In this document: one piece after another, positions 24,405-32,591 of the stretch
Numbering within the stretch: the stretch's first letter is position 1
How the letters are laid out: each line of letters begins with the position of its first letter
Assembly (NCBI RefSeq): GCF_035818675.1
Contig: NZ_JAYKZZ010000001.1
Span: 62,001 to 126,000 of the forward strand
Source: Parapedobacter flavus
GTDB taxonomy: Bacteria > Bacteroidota > Bacteroidia > Sphingobacteriales > Sphingobacteriaceae
Reading direction: 5' to 3'
DNA length: 64,000 bases
Program-made: the position numbers and the translations under genes
The notes under the pieces: model-generated
The model's database searches: none
Told to the model about the DNA's origin: nothing
The model's input: only the letters and a program-made list of their open reading frames with translations

Positions 24405-25658
24405 ATGATGATCGCCTTCGCAAAACGTTTTTTACTCGTCTCCTTAACGGTAGTAATGGTTGCCTCGGCATGCCAGAGCCCATCTAATAACACCAATGAC
24501 GACCTGCAGCTTAGTCTGGAATTTGTCGACCAACAGTTGGCCGACGCTGTTACACAAATCAAAGTGTTGGCAGACAGTGTGCCTGCTGATCGGTTGCCGC
24601 GTTCGTTCCAAAGCGATACCAGTGTGTTTTCCAATACCAGCTGGTGGACTTCTGGATTCTATCCCGGTTCTCTGCTTTACCTATACGAATATTCGGGCGA
24701 TGAGGAATTGTTGGAATTGGCCAAAGGCAAGTTAGCGATTCTCGAAAAAGAGAAACATAATAAAGGCACGCACGATTTGGGCTTTATGCTTTATTGCAGT
24801 TTTGGTAATGCTTTGCGACTTACCGGCGATACTGCTGCTTATAAGGAGATATTGCTCACGGGCGCGGAGTCGCTGATCAGTCGGTATAACCCAACGGTGA
24901 AGGCCATCCGCTCGTGGGAAGGTTGGACCTACCCAGTTATTATCGATAACATGATGAATTTGGAGTTCCTCACGCAGGCGTCCAAGCTGAGCGGTGACTC
25001 CAAGTACCGCGATATCGCCGTGACGCACGCCAACACCACGATGGCCAATCATTACCGGCCGGATTATAGTTCGTACCATGTCATAGATTATAGTCCCGAA
25101 GACGGCAGCATTGTAGGCAGAAAAACGGCCCAGGGTGCATTCGATGAATCGGCGTGGGCACGCGGGCAGGCTTGGGGCCTGTATGGTTATGTGATGATGT
25201 ACCGTGAGACGAGGGATGAGGTGTACCTGGATTTTGCGGAGCACATTGCCACATTTATGCTTAACCACTCCAATATGCCCGAAGACCTGATACCCTACTG
25301 GGATTTCGATGCACCAGATTTACCAGACGAAAGCCTTTATGCGGCGGGTTACAAAACCAACAGAGACGCTTCCGCAGCGGCAATCATGGCGTCGGCATTA
25401 ATTGAGTTGAGTACGTATACGGATGGCGAGCGAAGCGACAAGTATCTGGGAAGCGCTGAACGGGTGCTGGAAAGCCTTTCTGCAGCGCCCTACAAAGCGG
25501 AGGCAGGGACCAATGGCGGATTCATTTTACAATATAGCGTGGGGTCGATTCCGCACGGTAGCGAAATCGACGTGCCGCTCACTTATGCCGATTATTACTA
25601 TATCGAAGCCTTGATGCGATATAGAAGGTTGTTAGCAAGTCAGCCGTTGTTCGGGTAA
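24405..25658 (+). CDS. GH88 unsaturated glucuronyl hydrolase, lipoprotein
   Basis: Releases 4,5-unsaturated uronic acids from oligosaccharides produced by polysaccharide lyases, acting by hydration of the double bond. 417 residues: a lipoprotein signal (LTVVMVASAC), then an alpha6/alpha6 barrel. HDLGFMLYCSFGN and VIIDNMMNLEFLT carry the two catalytic aspartates of the family; ARGQAWGLYGYVMMYRET follows. The frame is open 40 codons upstream, but the promoter at 24349-24380 and the lipobox fix ATG 24405 (or 24408). Its product would feed uronate metabolism such as the uxu operon nearby. Confidence 0.93.
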   Translation: MMIAFAKRFLLVSLTVVMVASACQSPSNNTNDDLQLSLEFVDQQLADAVTQIKVLADSVPADRLPRSFQSDTSVFSNTSWWTSGFYPGSLLYLYEYSGDEELLELAKGKLAILEKEKHNKGTHDLGFMLYCSFGNALRLTGDTAAYKEILLTGAESLISRYNPTVKAIRSWEGWTYPVIIDNMMNLEFLTQASKLSGDSKYRDIAVTHANTTMANHYRPDYSSYHVIDYSPEDGSIVGRKTAQGAFDESAWARGQAWGLYGYVMMYRETRDEVYLDFAEHIATFMLNHSNMPEDLIPYWDFDAPDLPDESLYAAGYKTNRDASAAAIMASALIELSTYTDGERSDKYLGSAERVLESLSAAPYKAEAGTNGGFILQYSVGSIPHGSEIDVPLTYADYYYIEALMRYRRLLASQPLFG

Positions 25659-25680
25659 GCGTTACCCCACCCACCCCCGC

Positions 25681-25724
25681 GTCCTATCTCTGTAGTATCC
25701 TTGTCCTATCCCTGTGATATCCCC
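25681..25724. repeat. Two imperfect 22-bp tandem units (TCCTATC)
   Basis: GTCCTATCTCTGTAGTATCC plus two bases at 25681-25702 is followed immediately by a second 22-bp copy at 25703-25724; the copies differ at about five positions. It is a degenerate phrase of the type seen elsewhere in this window's spacers, but with different sequence. Confidence 0.75.
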
Positions 25725-25857
25725 CCATATCTCGGCAAAAATGCGATAAGACGGCATTTCGTCGGGAAGCTGCAGGGAAACTATAGGGAAAGATGCAGCC
25801 AAAGAAGACGAGGAAAACACGTAGATATGGAAAACAAAAAAAATAATTTACTAACTG

Positions 25858-25888
25858 TTTGATACTTACTGTAAGTTTCCTATCTTTG
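25858..25888 (+). promoter_or_regulatory. Promoter of the rplC-led ribosomal operon
   Basis: -33 TTTG (25858-25861), 19-bp spacer, -7 TATCTTTG (25881-25888): consensus in both elements. It would start transcription near 25893, 72 nt before rplC. The clear promoter directly before rplC shows the operon begins here. Confidence 0.8.
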
Positions 25889-25964
25889 CCGTCCCTTTTG
25901 AGGGGATGGTATGTCTTGAGCGAAGCCCTACTGCTTCGATGGACGTTAATAGATTAATAGAAAC

Positions 25965-26582
25965 ATGTCTGGAATTATTGGAAAAAAAGTAGGAATGACC
26001 AGCATTTTTGATGCGGACGGGAAGAATATTCCGTGTACCGTAATCGAAGCTGGCCCGTGCGTGGTAACGCAGATACGCACGGAAGAAAAGGATGGGTATT
26101 CCGCGGTTCAGCTCGCTTTTGATGAAGCAAAAGAGAAGAACACGACGGCTCCTTTGAAAGGGCATTTCGCCAAAGCGAAAACGACGCCCAAGCGTAAATT
26201 GGTAGAATTTAAAACCTTTCCCGACGAAAAGCAACTCGGTGAATTGGTAACCGTTTCCATTTTTGAGGAGGGCGAGTACATTGATGTGGTCGGTACTTCA
26301 AAAGGAAAAGGTTTCCAAGGGGTAATGAAGCGCCATGGTTTCGGCGGTGTTGGTGGGGCTACCCACGGTCAGCACAACCGCCTCCGCGCACCCGGTTCAT
26401 TGGGAGCATCATCTTGGCCGTCGCGTGTATTCAAAGGTACGCGTATGGCTGGCCGTACGGGGGGCGACCGTGTGAAGGTTCAGAACCTGCAGGTGCTGAA
26501 AGTTTACGAAGAGCAAAACCTGCTCGTGGTGAGTGGTTCCATCCCCGGAGCCAAAGGTTCTTACGTAATCGTAGATAAATAA
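25965..26582 (+). CDS. rplC: 50S ribosomal protein L3
   Basis: 205 residues; starts SGIIGKKVGMTSIFDADG and carries the long tail GTSKGKGFQGVMKRHGFGGVGGATHGQHNRLRAPGS that reaches the peptidyl-transferase centre. First gene of the operon; no rpsJ precedes it, unlike most bacteria. rplD follows after 4 nt. Confidence 0.97.
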   Translation: MSGIIGKKVGMTSIFDADGKNIPCTVIEAGPCVVTQIRTEEKDGYSAVQLAFDEAKEKNTTAPLKGHFAKAKTTPKRKLVEFKTFPDEKQLGELVTVSIFEEGEYIDVVGTSKGKGFQGVMKRHGFGGVGGATHGQHNRLRAPGSLGASSWPSRVFKGTRMAGRTGGDRVKVQNLQVLKVYEEQNLLVVSGSIPGAKGSYVIVDK

Positions 26583-26586
26583 GGAG

Positions 26587-27216
26587 ATGGAAGTTAACGT
26601 TTTAAATATATCAGGTAAAGAAACAGGTGCCAAGGTGCAACTTCCTGAGTCGGTATTCGGGGTAGAACCCAATGACCACGCGATTTATCTGGATGTGAAG
26701 CAATACCTCGCTAACCAGCGCCAGGGAACGCATAAATCCAAGCAACGTAATGAGATTGCCGGTTCGACCCGCAAGCTCCATAAACAAAAGGGAACCGGTG
26801 GTGCCCGCGCAGGGAGCATCAAGTCTCCATTGTTCAATGGTGGTGGCCGCGTTTTCGGTCCGCAACCCCGCAACTACAGTTTCAAGCTGAACAAGAAGCT
26901 TAAGTCTTTGGCGCGTAAGTCAGCCTTGAGTTACAAGGCCAAAGAAAATAACATCGTGGTATTGGATGAAGTCAATTTCGACAGCATCAAAACCAAGAAC
27001 TATGTGAGCTTGGTGAACAGCCTGAACGTAGCTGGCGAAAAGACCTTATTGGTACTACCCGTTCAAAACAACAACGTTTATTTATCAAGCAGGAACCTCA
27101 AGAAAGCAAAGGTGATTACCGCCAATGAATTGAACACCTATGACGTGTTGAATGCCGGTAAGCTTTTGTTAACTGCGGATGCTGTTAAAACATTGGAGGA
27201 GGCACTTGCCAAGTAA
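26587..27216 (+). CDS. rplD: 50S ribosomal protein L4
   Basis: 209 residues. The internal loop that lines the exit tunnel is present (GSTRKLHKQKGTGGARAGSIKSPLFNGGGRVFGPQPRNY). L4 is the autogenous regulator of the S10 operon in gamma-proteobacteria; whether that holds here is unknown. One nucleotide separates its stop from rplW. Confidence 0.97.
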   Translation: MEVNVLNISGKETGAKVQLPESVFGVEPNDHAIYLDVKQYLANQRQGTHKSKQRNEIAGSTRKLHKQKGTGGARAGSIKSPLFNGGGRVFGPQPRNYSFKLNKKLKSLARKSALSYKAKENNIVVLDEVNFDSIKTKNYVSLVNSLNVAGEKTLLVLPVQNNNVYLSSRNLKKAKVITANELNTYDVLNAGKLLLTADAVKTLEEALAK

Positions 27217-27217
27217 C

Positions 27218-27508
27218 ATGGAAATAATCAAAAAGCCCATATTGACCGAAAAAGCATCGCAACTTACAGAACAGCTGAACCGCTATGCATTTAAGGTAGA
27301 CCCCAAGGCAAACAAGATACAAATCAAACAAGCTGTGGAGCAGATGTTTGGCGTAACCGTTTTGGCCGTTAACACGATTGTGGTGGCCGGAAAAGCCAAG
27401 AATCGCTATACCAAAGCTGGGTTTGTTTCCGGGAGAGCCCCGAAATACAAGAAAGCCATCATTACGATCAAGGATGGCGAAACGATTGACTTTTACAGTA
27501 CGATATAA
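27218..27508 (+). CDS. rplW: 50S ribosomal protein L23
   Basis: 96 residues from ATG 27218 (MEIIKKPILTEKA), 1 nt after the rplD stop. A longer frame from 27179 would overlap rplD and lacks similarity. L23 sits at the tunnel exit and docks trigger factor and SRP. rplB follows after 6 nt. Confidence 0.96.
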   Translation: MEIIKKPILTEKASQLTEQLNRYAFKVDPKANKIQIKQAVEQMFGVTVLAVNTIVVAGKAKNRYTKAGFVSGRAPKYKKAIITIKDGETIDFYSTI

Positions 27509-27514
27509 TAAGAG

Positions 27515-28339
27515 ATGGCAGTAAAAAGATTCAAACCGGTTACCCCTGGCACTCGCTTCAGAGTAGGCGGAGACTATTCCGATATTACCACCAATGTTCC
27601 TGAAAAGTCATTGGTCGTAAAGATCAAGAAGTCTGGCGGGCGGAACAATTCCGGTAAAATGACAATGCGTTACCTCGGTGGGGGACATAAGAAAGCATAC
27701 CGACTGATTGATTTTAAACGCGATAAAAAAGACGTTCCCGCAAAAGTTGCCACCATTGAATACGACCCCAATCGTACGGCTCGTATCGCACTTTTGCATT
27801 ATGTAGATGGCGAAAAACGTTACATCATTGCGCCCGAAGGGCTCAAAGTAGGGCAGACCATCGTGTCTGGCGATTCGGTAGCGCCTGAAATCGGCAACAC
27901 GTTGCCATTACAGGTGATTCCACTAGGTTCTATTATCCACAATATTGAGTTGAACCCCGGCCAGGGCGGTACTATAGCGCGCAGCGCAGGTACGTATGCC
28001 CAGCTTTCTGCTCGCGATGGTAAATATGCGATCATCAAATTGCCTTCTGGCGAGACACGCATGATATTGGCTACTTGCTTAGCTACGATCGGATCGGTGT
28101 CGAACGCGGAAAAAGCCAATGAGGTATTGGGTAAAGCCGGACGGAAACGCCACTTGGGCCGCAGGCCTCGTGTACGTGGTGTTGCCATGAACCCTGTCGA
28201 TCACCCGATGGGTGGTGGTGAAGGCCGGTCATCCGGCGGGCAACCGCGCTCACGTACGGGATTGTTGGCCAAAGGCTACAAAACCCGGAACAAGAAAAAA
28301 GCATCGAATCGTTACATCATTGACAAAAGGAAGAAATAG
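27515..28339 (+). CDS. rplB: 50S ribosomal protein L2
   Basis: 274 residues. Conserved core YIIAPEGLKVGQTI, NIELNPGQGGTIARSAG, and the C-terminal GVAMNPVDHPMGGGEGRS loop with the conserved His near the peptidyl-transferase centre. Its TAG stop shares one base with the rpsS GTG start. Confidence 0.97.
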   Translation: MAVKRFKPVTPGTRFRVGGDYSDITTNVPEKSLVVKIKKSGGRNNSGKMTMRYLGGGHKKAYRLIDFKRDKKDVPAKVATIEYDPNRTARIALLHYVDGEKRYIIAPEGLKVGQTIVSGDSVAPEIGNTLPLQVIPLGSIIHNIELNPGQGGTIARSAGTYAQLSARDGKYAIIKLPSGETRMILATCLATIGSVSNAEKANEVLGKAGRKRHLGRRPRVRGVAMNPVDHPMGGGEGRSSGGQPRSRTGLLAKGYKTRNKKKASNRYIIDKRKK

Positions 28340-28605
28340 TGGCTCGTTCAATTAAAAAAGGTCCTTATATCGACCACAACTTAGAAAGAAAAGTTCTTTC
28401 TATGAATGAAACAAGTAAGAAATCAGTCGTTAAGACCTGGTCTCGCAGATCGATGATTTCACCTGATTTTGTTGGCCATACCTTTGCTGTGCACAACGGC
28501 AATAAATTCATCCCCGTATACGTAACGGAGAACATGGTTGGTCACAAGCTTGGTGAGTTTGCGCCTACGCGCACATTCAGAGGCCACGCAGAAAAGAAAA
28601 GATAG
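28339..28605 (+). CDS. rpsS: 30S ribosomal protein S19
   Basis: 88 residues (ARSIKKGPYIDHNLERKV at the start; GHKLGEFAPTRTFRGH near the end). The start is GTG at 28339, overlapping the rplB TAG by one base, so translation is coupled. Confidence 0.96.
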   Translation: MARSIKKGPYIDHNLERKVLSMNETSKKSVVKTWSRRSMISPDFVGHTFAVHNGNKFIPVYVTENMVGHKLGEFAPTRTFRGHAEKKR

Positions 28606-28608
28606 GTA

Positions 28609-29043
28609 ATGGAAGCAACACGAAAACTAAAGAAGTCTGTTATTATCAAGCAGCGCAAAGAGCAGGAAAAGGCTCAGGTAGGAGGCGCTTCTACTGCCAA
28701 ATTATTGAATTGCCCCACTTCGCCGCGTAAGATGCGCCTGGTAGTGGATCTGATCCGTGGTGAAAAGGTAGAAAATGCCCTATATATCCTAAAGCATACC
28801 AATAAGGAAGCGGCCATCCGTGTGGAGAAGCTGCTGCTTTCAGCGATTAAGAACTGGGAAACCAAGAATGAAGATAAGTCTGTTGAAGACAGCGAGTTGT
28901 TCGTGAAGGAAGTCTTCGTGGGCGGTGGTCGTCAATTGAAAAGACTGCGTCCGGCACCCCAAGGCCGCGGTTACCGTATCCGCAAACGCTCAAACCACGT
29001 TACACTCGTGGTAGACAGCAAGAACAACGTTGCACAAAACTAA
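28609..29043 (+). CDS. rplV: 50S ribosomal protein L22
   Basis: 144 residues, with a lysine-rich N-terminal extension of about 30 residues before the conserved core (LLNCPTSPRKMRLVVDLIRG). The tunnel hairpin with RLRPAPQGRGYRIRKRSNH is intact. Confidence 0.96.
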   Translation: MEATRKLKKSVIIKQRKEQEKAQVGGASTAKLLNCPTSPRKMRLVVDLIRGEKVENALYILKHTNKEAAIRVEKLLLSAIKNWETKNEDKSVEDSELFVKEVFVGGGRQLKRLRPAPQGRGYRIRKRSNHVTLVVDSKNNVAQN

Positions 29044-29054
29044 TTTATCAAGTA

Positions 29055-29873
29055 ATGGGACAAAAAGCAAATCCAATAGGTAATAGATTAGGAATCATCA
29101 AAGGTTGGGATTCCAATTGGTTCGGCGGAAAAAACTATTCCGATAAATTAGTGGAGGATGAGAAGATCCGTAAGTACCTGTCTGTCCGTATCGCCAAGGG
29201 TGGCGTGGCTAAGGTGGTTATCGAACGTACGTTAAAGCGTATCACGGTTACTATCCATACCGCTCGTCCGGGTATCGTTATCGGTAAAGGTGGACAGGAA
29301 GTCGACAAGATCAAGGAAGAGTTGAAGAAGTTGACGAAGAAGGATGTTCAGATCAATATCTTCGAGATAAAACGCCCTGAGTTGGAAGCACAGTTGGTTG
29401 CTGAAGGCGTGGCGAAACAATTAGAGGCGCGGATTTCTTTCCGTCGTGCCATGAAGACGTCTATTGCATCGACCATGCGCATGGGTGCCGAAGGGATCAA
29501 GATCATGTGCTCTGGTCGGCTCGGTGGCGCTGAAATGGCACGTACCGAACAGTATAAAGACGGCCGGATTCCGTTGCACACGTTTCGTGCAGACATCGAC
29601 TACGCATTGGTGGAAGCACTGACTACCTACGGGAAAATCGGTGTGAAAGTGTGGATATGCAAAGGAGAAGTGTACGGCAAGCGCGACTTATCGCCCAACG
29701 TGGGTCAGACATCAGGTGGTAAAACACGTGGTGAAGGCGGCGGAGATTTCCGCGGTGGCGACCGTCGTGGTGGCGGCGATCGTCGCGGTGGTGGTGACCG
29801 TCGTGGTGGCGGTGATCGTCGTGGCGGAGGCCATGGACAGCACCGTAGTGGTGGCAATCGTGGCGGGAGATAG
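29055..29873 (+). CDS. rpsC: 30S ribosomal protein S3 with a Gly/Arg-rich tail
   Basis: 272 residues. Standard S3: GQKANPIGNRLGIIKGWDSNWF at the start, KH domain with VIGKGGQEVDKIKEEL, and the C-terminal IMCSGRLGGAEMARTE. The last about 50 residues are an added tail with four tandem DRRGGG units, encoded by four 18-bp repeats at 29760-29831. Basic, disordered tails on S3 occur in this phylum. Confidence 0.96.
   Translation: MGQKANPIGNRLGIIKGWDSNWFGGKNYSDKLVEDEKIRKYLSVRIAKGGVAKVVIERTLKRITVTIHTARPGIVIGKGGQEVDKIKEELKKLTKKDVQINIFEIKRPELEAQLVAEGVAKQLEARISFRRAMKTSIASTMRMGAEGIKIMCSGRLGGAEMARTEQYKDGRIPLHTFRADIDYALVEALTTYGKIGVKVWICKGEVYGKRDLSPNVGQTSGGKTRGEGGGDFRGGDRRGGGDRRGGGDRRGGGDRRGGGHGQHRSGGNRGGR
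29760..29831 (+). repeat. Four 18-bp coding tandem repeats (DRRGGG) in rpsC
   Basis: Units at 29760-29777, 29778-29795, 29796-29813 and 29814-29831 each encode Asp-Arg-Arg-Gly-Gly-Gly, differing only at third codon positions. Such repeats can gain or lose copies by slippage. Confidence 0.9.
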
Positions 29874-29925
29874 TAATTAACAGTTAATAAGAAATCCCGT
29901 TAAATCGGGAGTTATAAGATACAAC

Positions 29926-30342
29926 ATGTTACAGCCAAAAAGAACAAAGTTCAGGAAGATGCAAAAGGGCCGCATGAAAGGCAACGCCACCCGTGGGGCG
30001 GAGTTGGCCTTTGGCTCATTTGGCATCAAGTCAATGGAACCGGCGTGGATTACCAGTCGCCAGATTGAAGCGGCTCGTATTGCGGTTACCCGTTATATGA
30101 AACGTGAGGGTCAGGTATGGATCCGTGTTTTCCCTGACAAGCCCGTTACGAAGAAACCTGCAGAGGTTCGGATGGGTAAAGGTAAGGGTGCACCCGAATA
30201 TTGGGTGGCAGTGGTACGTCCGGGCCGGATGCTGTTTGAAGCGGAAGGTGTGCCTTTGGAAGTTGCCAAGGAAGCATTGCGCCTTGCTGCGCAGAAACTG
30301 CCTGTACAAACGAAGTTTGTGATACGTAGGGATTACGTATAA
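29926..30342 (+). CDS. rplP: 50S ribosomal protein L16
   Basis: 138 residues, MLQPKRTKFRKMQKGRMKG at the start; GSFGIKSMEPAWITSRQIEAARIA and the C-terminal LPVQTKFVIR are typical. It is preceded by a 52-nt spacer with a short TCCCG/CGGGA dyad and followed by an unusually long 118-nt spacer. Confidence 0.97.
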   Translation: MLQPKRTKFRKMQKGRMKGNATRGAELAFGSFGIKSMEPAWITSRQIEAARIAVTRYMKREGQVWIRVFPDKPVTKKPAEVRMGKGKGAPEYWVAVVRPGRMLFEAEGVPLEVAKEALRLAAQKLPVQTKFVIRRDYV

Positions 30343-30371
30343 ACATAAACGCACTGGCGCTGCCTGCATTT

Positions 30372-30397
30372 GGTTTTGCCGCCGTTACCGGCAAACC
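30372..30397 (+). other. Hairpin in the rplP-rpmC spacer
   Basis: GGTTTTGCCG (30372-30381) can pair with CGGCAAACC (30389-30397): nine base pairs with one bulged T and a 7-nt loop. No T-run follows, so it is not an intrinsic terminator. The 118-nt spacer is long for an otherwise compact operon. Confidence 0.6.
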
Positions 30398-30460
30398 ACC
30401 ACGGGGGGATAAACCGCGGAGCTCGCTGATGAAGGCAACCAGTATTATAATTGAATAGAC

Positions 30461-30694
30461 ATGAAAAATTCAGAAATCTTAGAATTGTCAACAGAGGACT
30501 TAGTAGCCCAAATTGCAGAAGAGAAGGCTGCCCTCACCAAATTGAAGTTTGCACATGCTGTTTCAGCGATAGAAAATCCCAATCGCATCAAGTATACGCG
30601 CAAAACTGTTGCGCGTTTGATGACCGAATTGACGAAACGTAAGAAGGCCGAAAAGGCCGCTAACGAAGCTAGCGAAACAGCCGCTGAGGCATAA
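30461..30694 (+). CDS. rpmC: 50S ribosomal protein L29
   Basis: 77 residues; KNSEILELSTEDLVAQIAEEKAALTKLKFAHAV is the two-helix L29 core, with an Ala/Glu-rich C-terminal extension. First gene after the long spacer, 14 nt before rpsQ. Confidence 0.93.
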   Translation: MKNSEILELSTEDLVAQIAEEKAALTKLKFAHAVSAIENPNRIKYTRKTVARLMTELTKRKKAEKAANEASETAAEA

Positions 30695-30708
30695 ATTGAC
30701 ATTGGAAA

Positions 30709-30963
30709 ATGGAAAGAAATTTAAGGAAAACAAGAATCGGCTTGGTAGTGAGCAACAAAATGGACAAGTCCATTGTAGTGGCGGTTGAGCGGAAAGTGAA
30801 ACACCCTATCTATGGAAAGTTCGTAAAGAAAACTACCAAATTCAAGGCTCATGACGAAGAGAACACCTGCGGTATCGGCGATACGGTGTTGATCATGGAA
30901 ACTCGTCCGCTGAGCAAGACCAAGAATTGGCGATTAGTAGAAATTTTAGAGAGGGCTAAGTAA
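30709..30963 (+). CDS. rpsQ: 30S ribosomal protein S17
   Basis: 84 residues; RNLRKTRIGLVVSNKMDKSIVVAVERKVKHPIYGK is the canonical OB-fold start of S17. One nucleotide separates it from rplN. Confidence 0.96.
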   Translation: MERNLRKTRIGLVVSNKMDKSIVVAVERKVKHPIYGKFVKKTTKFKAHDEENTCGIGDTVLIMETRPLSKTKNWRLVEILERAK

Positions 30964-30964
30964 C

Positions 30965-31333
30965 ATGGTACAACAGGAATCAAGACTCAATGTAGCCGAC
31001 AACAGCGGAGCTAAGGAAGTATTAGTGATCCGTGTGTTGGGCGGTACCGGCAAACGTTATGCATCGATCGGTGATAAAGTTGTTGTAACCGTGAAAAGTG
31101 CTTTGCCATCAGGAAACGTTAAAAAGGGAACGGTTTCTAAAGCAGTAGTGGTGCGCACGAAGAAAGAGATCCGCCGGAAGGATGGTTCATATATCCGCTT
31201 TGACGACAATGCTGCGGTATTGTTGAATAACCAGGATGAGCCGCGGGGAACGCGTATCTTCGGCCCTGTAGCGCGCGAATTGCGTGAGAAACAGTTCATG
31301 AAAATCGTATCATTAGCACCGGAGGTATTATAA
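30965..31333 (+). CDS. rplN: 50S ribosomal protein L14
   Basis: 122 residues; VQQESRLNVADNSGAKEVLVIRVLGG and RGTRIFGPVARELREKQFMKIVSLAPEVL are family signatures. The protein lies at the subunit interface. rplX starts 2 nt after its stop. Confidence 0.97.
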   Translation: MVQQESRLNVADNSGAKEVLVIRVLGGTGKRYASIGDKVVVTVKSALPSGNVKKGTVSKAVVVRTKKEIRRKDGSYIRFDDNAAVLLNNQDEPRGTRIFGPVARELREKQFMKIVSLAPEVL

Positions 31334-31335
31334 TT

Positions 31336-31686
31336 ATGGGACAGACAAAGACATCGACACATAAGATTAAAATCCGGACAGGGGATTTGGTGAAGGTTAT
31401 CTCCGGAAACTCCAAGGGAACGCAAGGAAAGGTATTGCAGATATTGAAAGCCGACAACAGAGCAATCGTTGAAGGTGTAAATATCATCAAAAAGCACACC
31501 AAGCCGAATGCTGCCAACCCGAATGGGGGAATCATTGAAATGGAAGCGGCTATCCACATTTCCAACCTCGCGGTTATCGATCCGAAATCGGGTAAACCGA
31601 CCCGGGTAGGGCGTCAGGTGAAGGAAGTGGACGGCAAGAAGAAAATTGTACGTATAGCAAAAAAATCAGGGGAGGAGATCGACTAA
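31336..31686 (+). CDS. rplX: 50S ribosomal protein L24
   Basis: 116 residues, KOW motif IRTGDLVKVISGNSKGTQGKVLQI near residue 15. L24 initiates 50S assembly. Its TAA shares a base with the rplE ATG (TAATG). Confidence 0.96.
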   Translation: MGQTKTSTHKIKIRTGDLVKVISGNSKGTQGKVLQILKADNRAIVEGVNIIKKHTKPNAANPNGGIIEMEAAIHISNLAVIDPKSGKPTRVGRQVKEVDGKKKIVRIAKKSGEEID

Positions 31687-32255
31687 TGACTTACATTCCG
31701 AGATTAAAGGCAAAGTATAAGGAAGAAATCCGTACGGCGCTAAAAGAGAAGTTCCAATATAAAAGCGTGATGCAGGTGCCACGGTTGGAGAAGATTGCCC
31801 TGAGCCAAGGTATTGGTGCTGCCACTGCAGACAAGAAACTTATCGACAATGCGATCGGTGAGATGACGTTAATAACGGGCCAGAAGGCGGTAGCGACCCG
31901 GTCGAAGAAAGACGTATCTAACTTCAAACTTCGTAAGGGCATGCCCATCGGTGTACGCGTAACCCTGCGCGACAGCAAGATGTACGAATTCCTGGATCGC
32001 CTGGTAGCTGTTGCGCTACCGCGTATTCGCGATTTCCGTGGCATTAACGACAAGGGTTTCGACGGCCGTGGGAACTATACGCTGGGTATCACCGAACAGA
32101 TTATTTTTCCCGAAATTGATATCGACAAAATTAACAAAATACAAGGTATGGATATTACCTTTGTAACCAGCGCGAAAACAGATGTGGAAGCGTTGGAGTT
32201 GTTGAAGCAGTTTGGGTTACCATTCAAAAATCAAAATACGACGACTAATGGCTAA
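31686..32255 (+). CDS. rplE: 50S ribosomal protein L5
   Basis: 189 residues, with KIALSQGIGAATADKKLIDNAI, the ITGQKAVATRSKKDVSNFKLRKGMPIG loop and LGITEQIIFPEIDIDKI. It binds 5S rRNA. The start overlaps rplX by 1 nt; the end overlaps rpsN by 8 nt. Confidence 0.97.
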   Translation: MTYIPRLKAKYKEEIRTALKEKFQYKSVMQVPRLEKIALSQGIGAATADKKLIDNAIGEMTLITGQKAVATRSKKDVSNFKLRKGMPIGVRVTLRDSKMYEFLDRLVAVALPRIRDFRGINDKGFDGRGNYTLGITEQIIFPEIDIDKINKIQGMDITFVTSAKTDVEALELLKQFGLPFKNQNTTTNG

Positions 32256-32517
32256 AGAAGGAATCAAGGCACGTGAAGTGAAGCGTGCTAGGCTGGTAGC
32301 TAAATATGCCGAGAAACGTGCAGCACTGAAAGCTGCTGGCGATTATGTTGCGCTCGATAAATTGCCCAAAAATGCGTCACCCGTCCGCTTGCACAACCGT
32401 TGCAAATTGACCGGTAGGCCTAAAGGCTATATGCGGCAATTCGGCATTTCGCGGGTAACTTTCCGTGAAATGGCACTGGCTGGAAAGATCCCGGGTGTGA
32501 AGAAAGCATCTTGGTAG
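32248..32517 (+). CDS. rpsN: 30S ribosomal protein S14, zinc-free form
   Basis: 89 residues from ATG 32248 (MAKEGIKAREVKR), overlapping rplE by 8 nt. This is the long, zinc-independent form: the region RLHNRCKLTGRPKGYMRQFG has only one Cys and no CxxC ribbon. A 74-nt spacer follows before rpsH. Confidence 0.95.
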   Translation: MAKEGIKAREVKRARLVAKYAEKRAALKAAGDYVALDKLPKNASPVRLHNRCKLTGRPKGYMRQFGISRVTFREMALAGKIPGVKKASW

Positions 32518-32591
32518 TACATTTTTTTAACCGGTAGCAGGTCCGCAGGTCAAGGTGGCCAAAGGAAACCGTTATCACAACAATATCATTA

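Larger units (their letters stand above)
25659..25964. other. 306-bp spacer between GH88 and the ribosomal operon
   Basis: No gene. It holds, in order, a C-rich stretch, the 22-bp imperfect tandem repeat (25681-25724), the rplC promoter (25858-25888) and a 5' leader of about 72 nt. In the leader, CGAAGC (25921-25926) can pair with GCTTCG (25933-25938) to form a hairpin. I see no tRNA and no convincing terminator for GH88. Confidence 0.7.

Noticed and set aside
25659..25964. Possible tRNA in the longest spacer
   Set aside because: No cloverleaf, no TTCGA arm and no CCA-type end can be found; the sequence is a repeat, promoter and leader.
29874..29925. TCCCG/CGGGA dyad as a terminator between rpsC and rplP
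   Set aside because: Only five base pairs and no T-run; unlikely to end transcription inside an essential operon.
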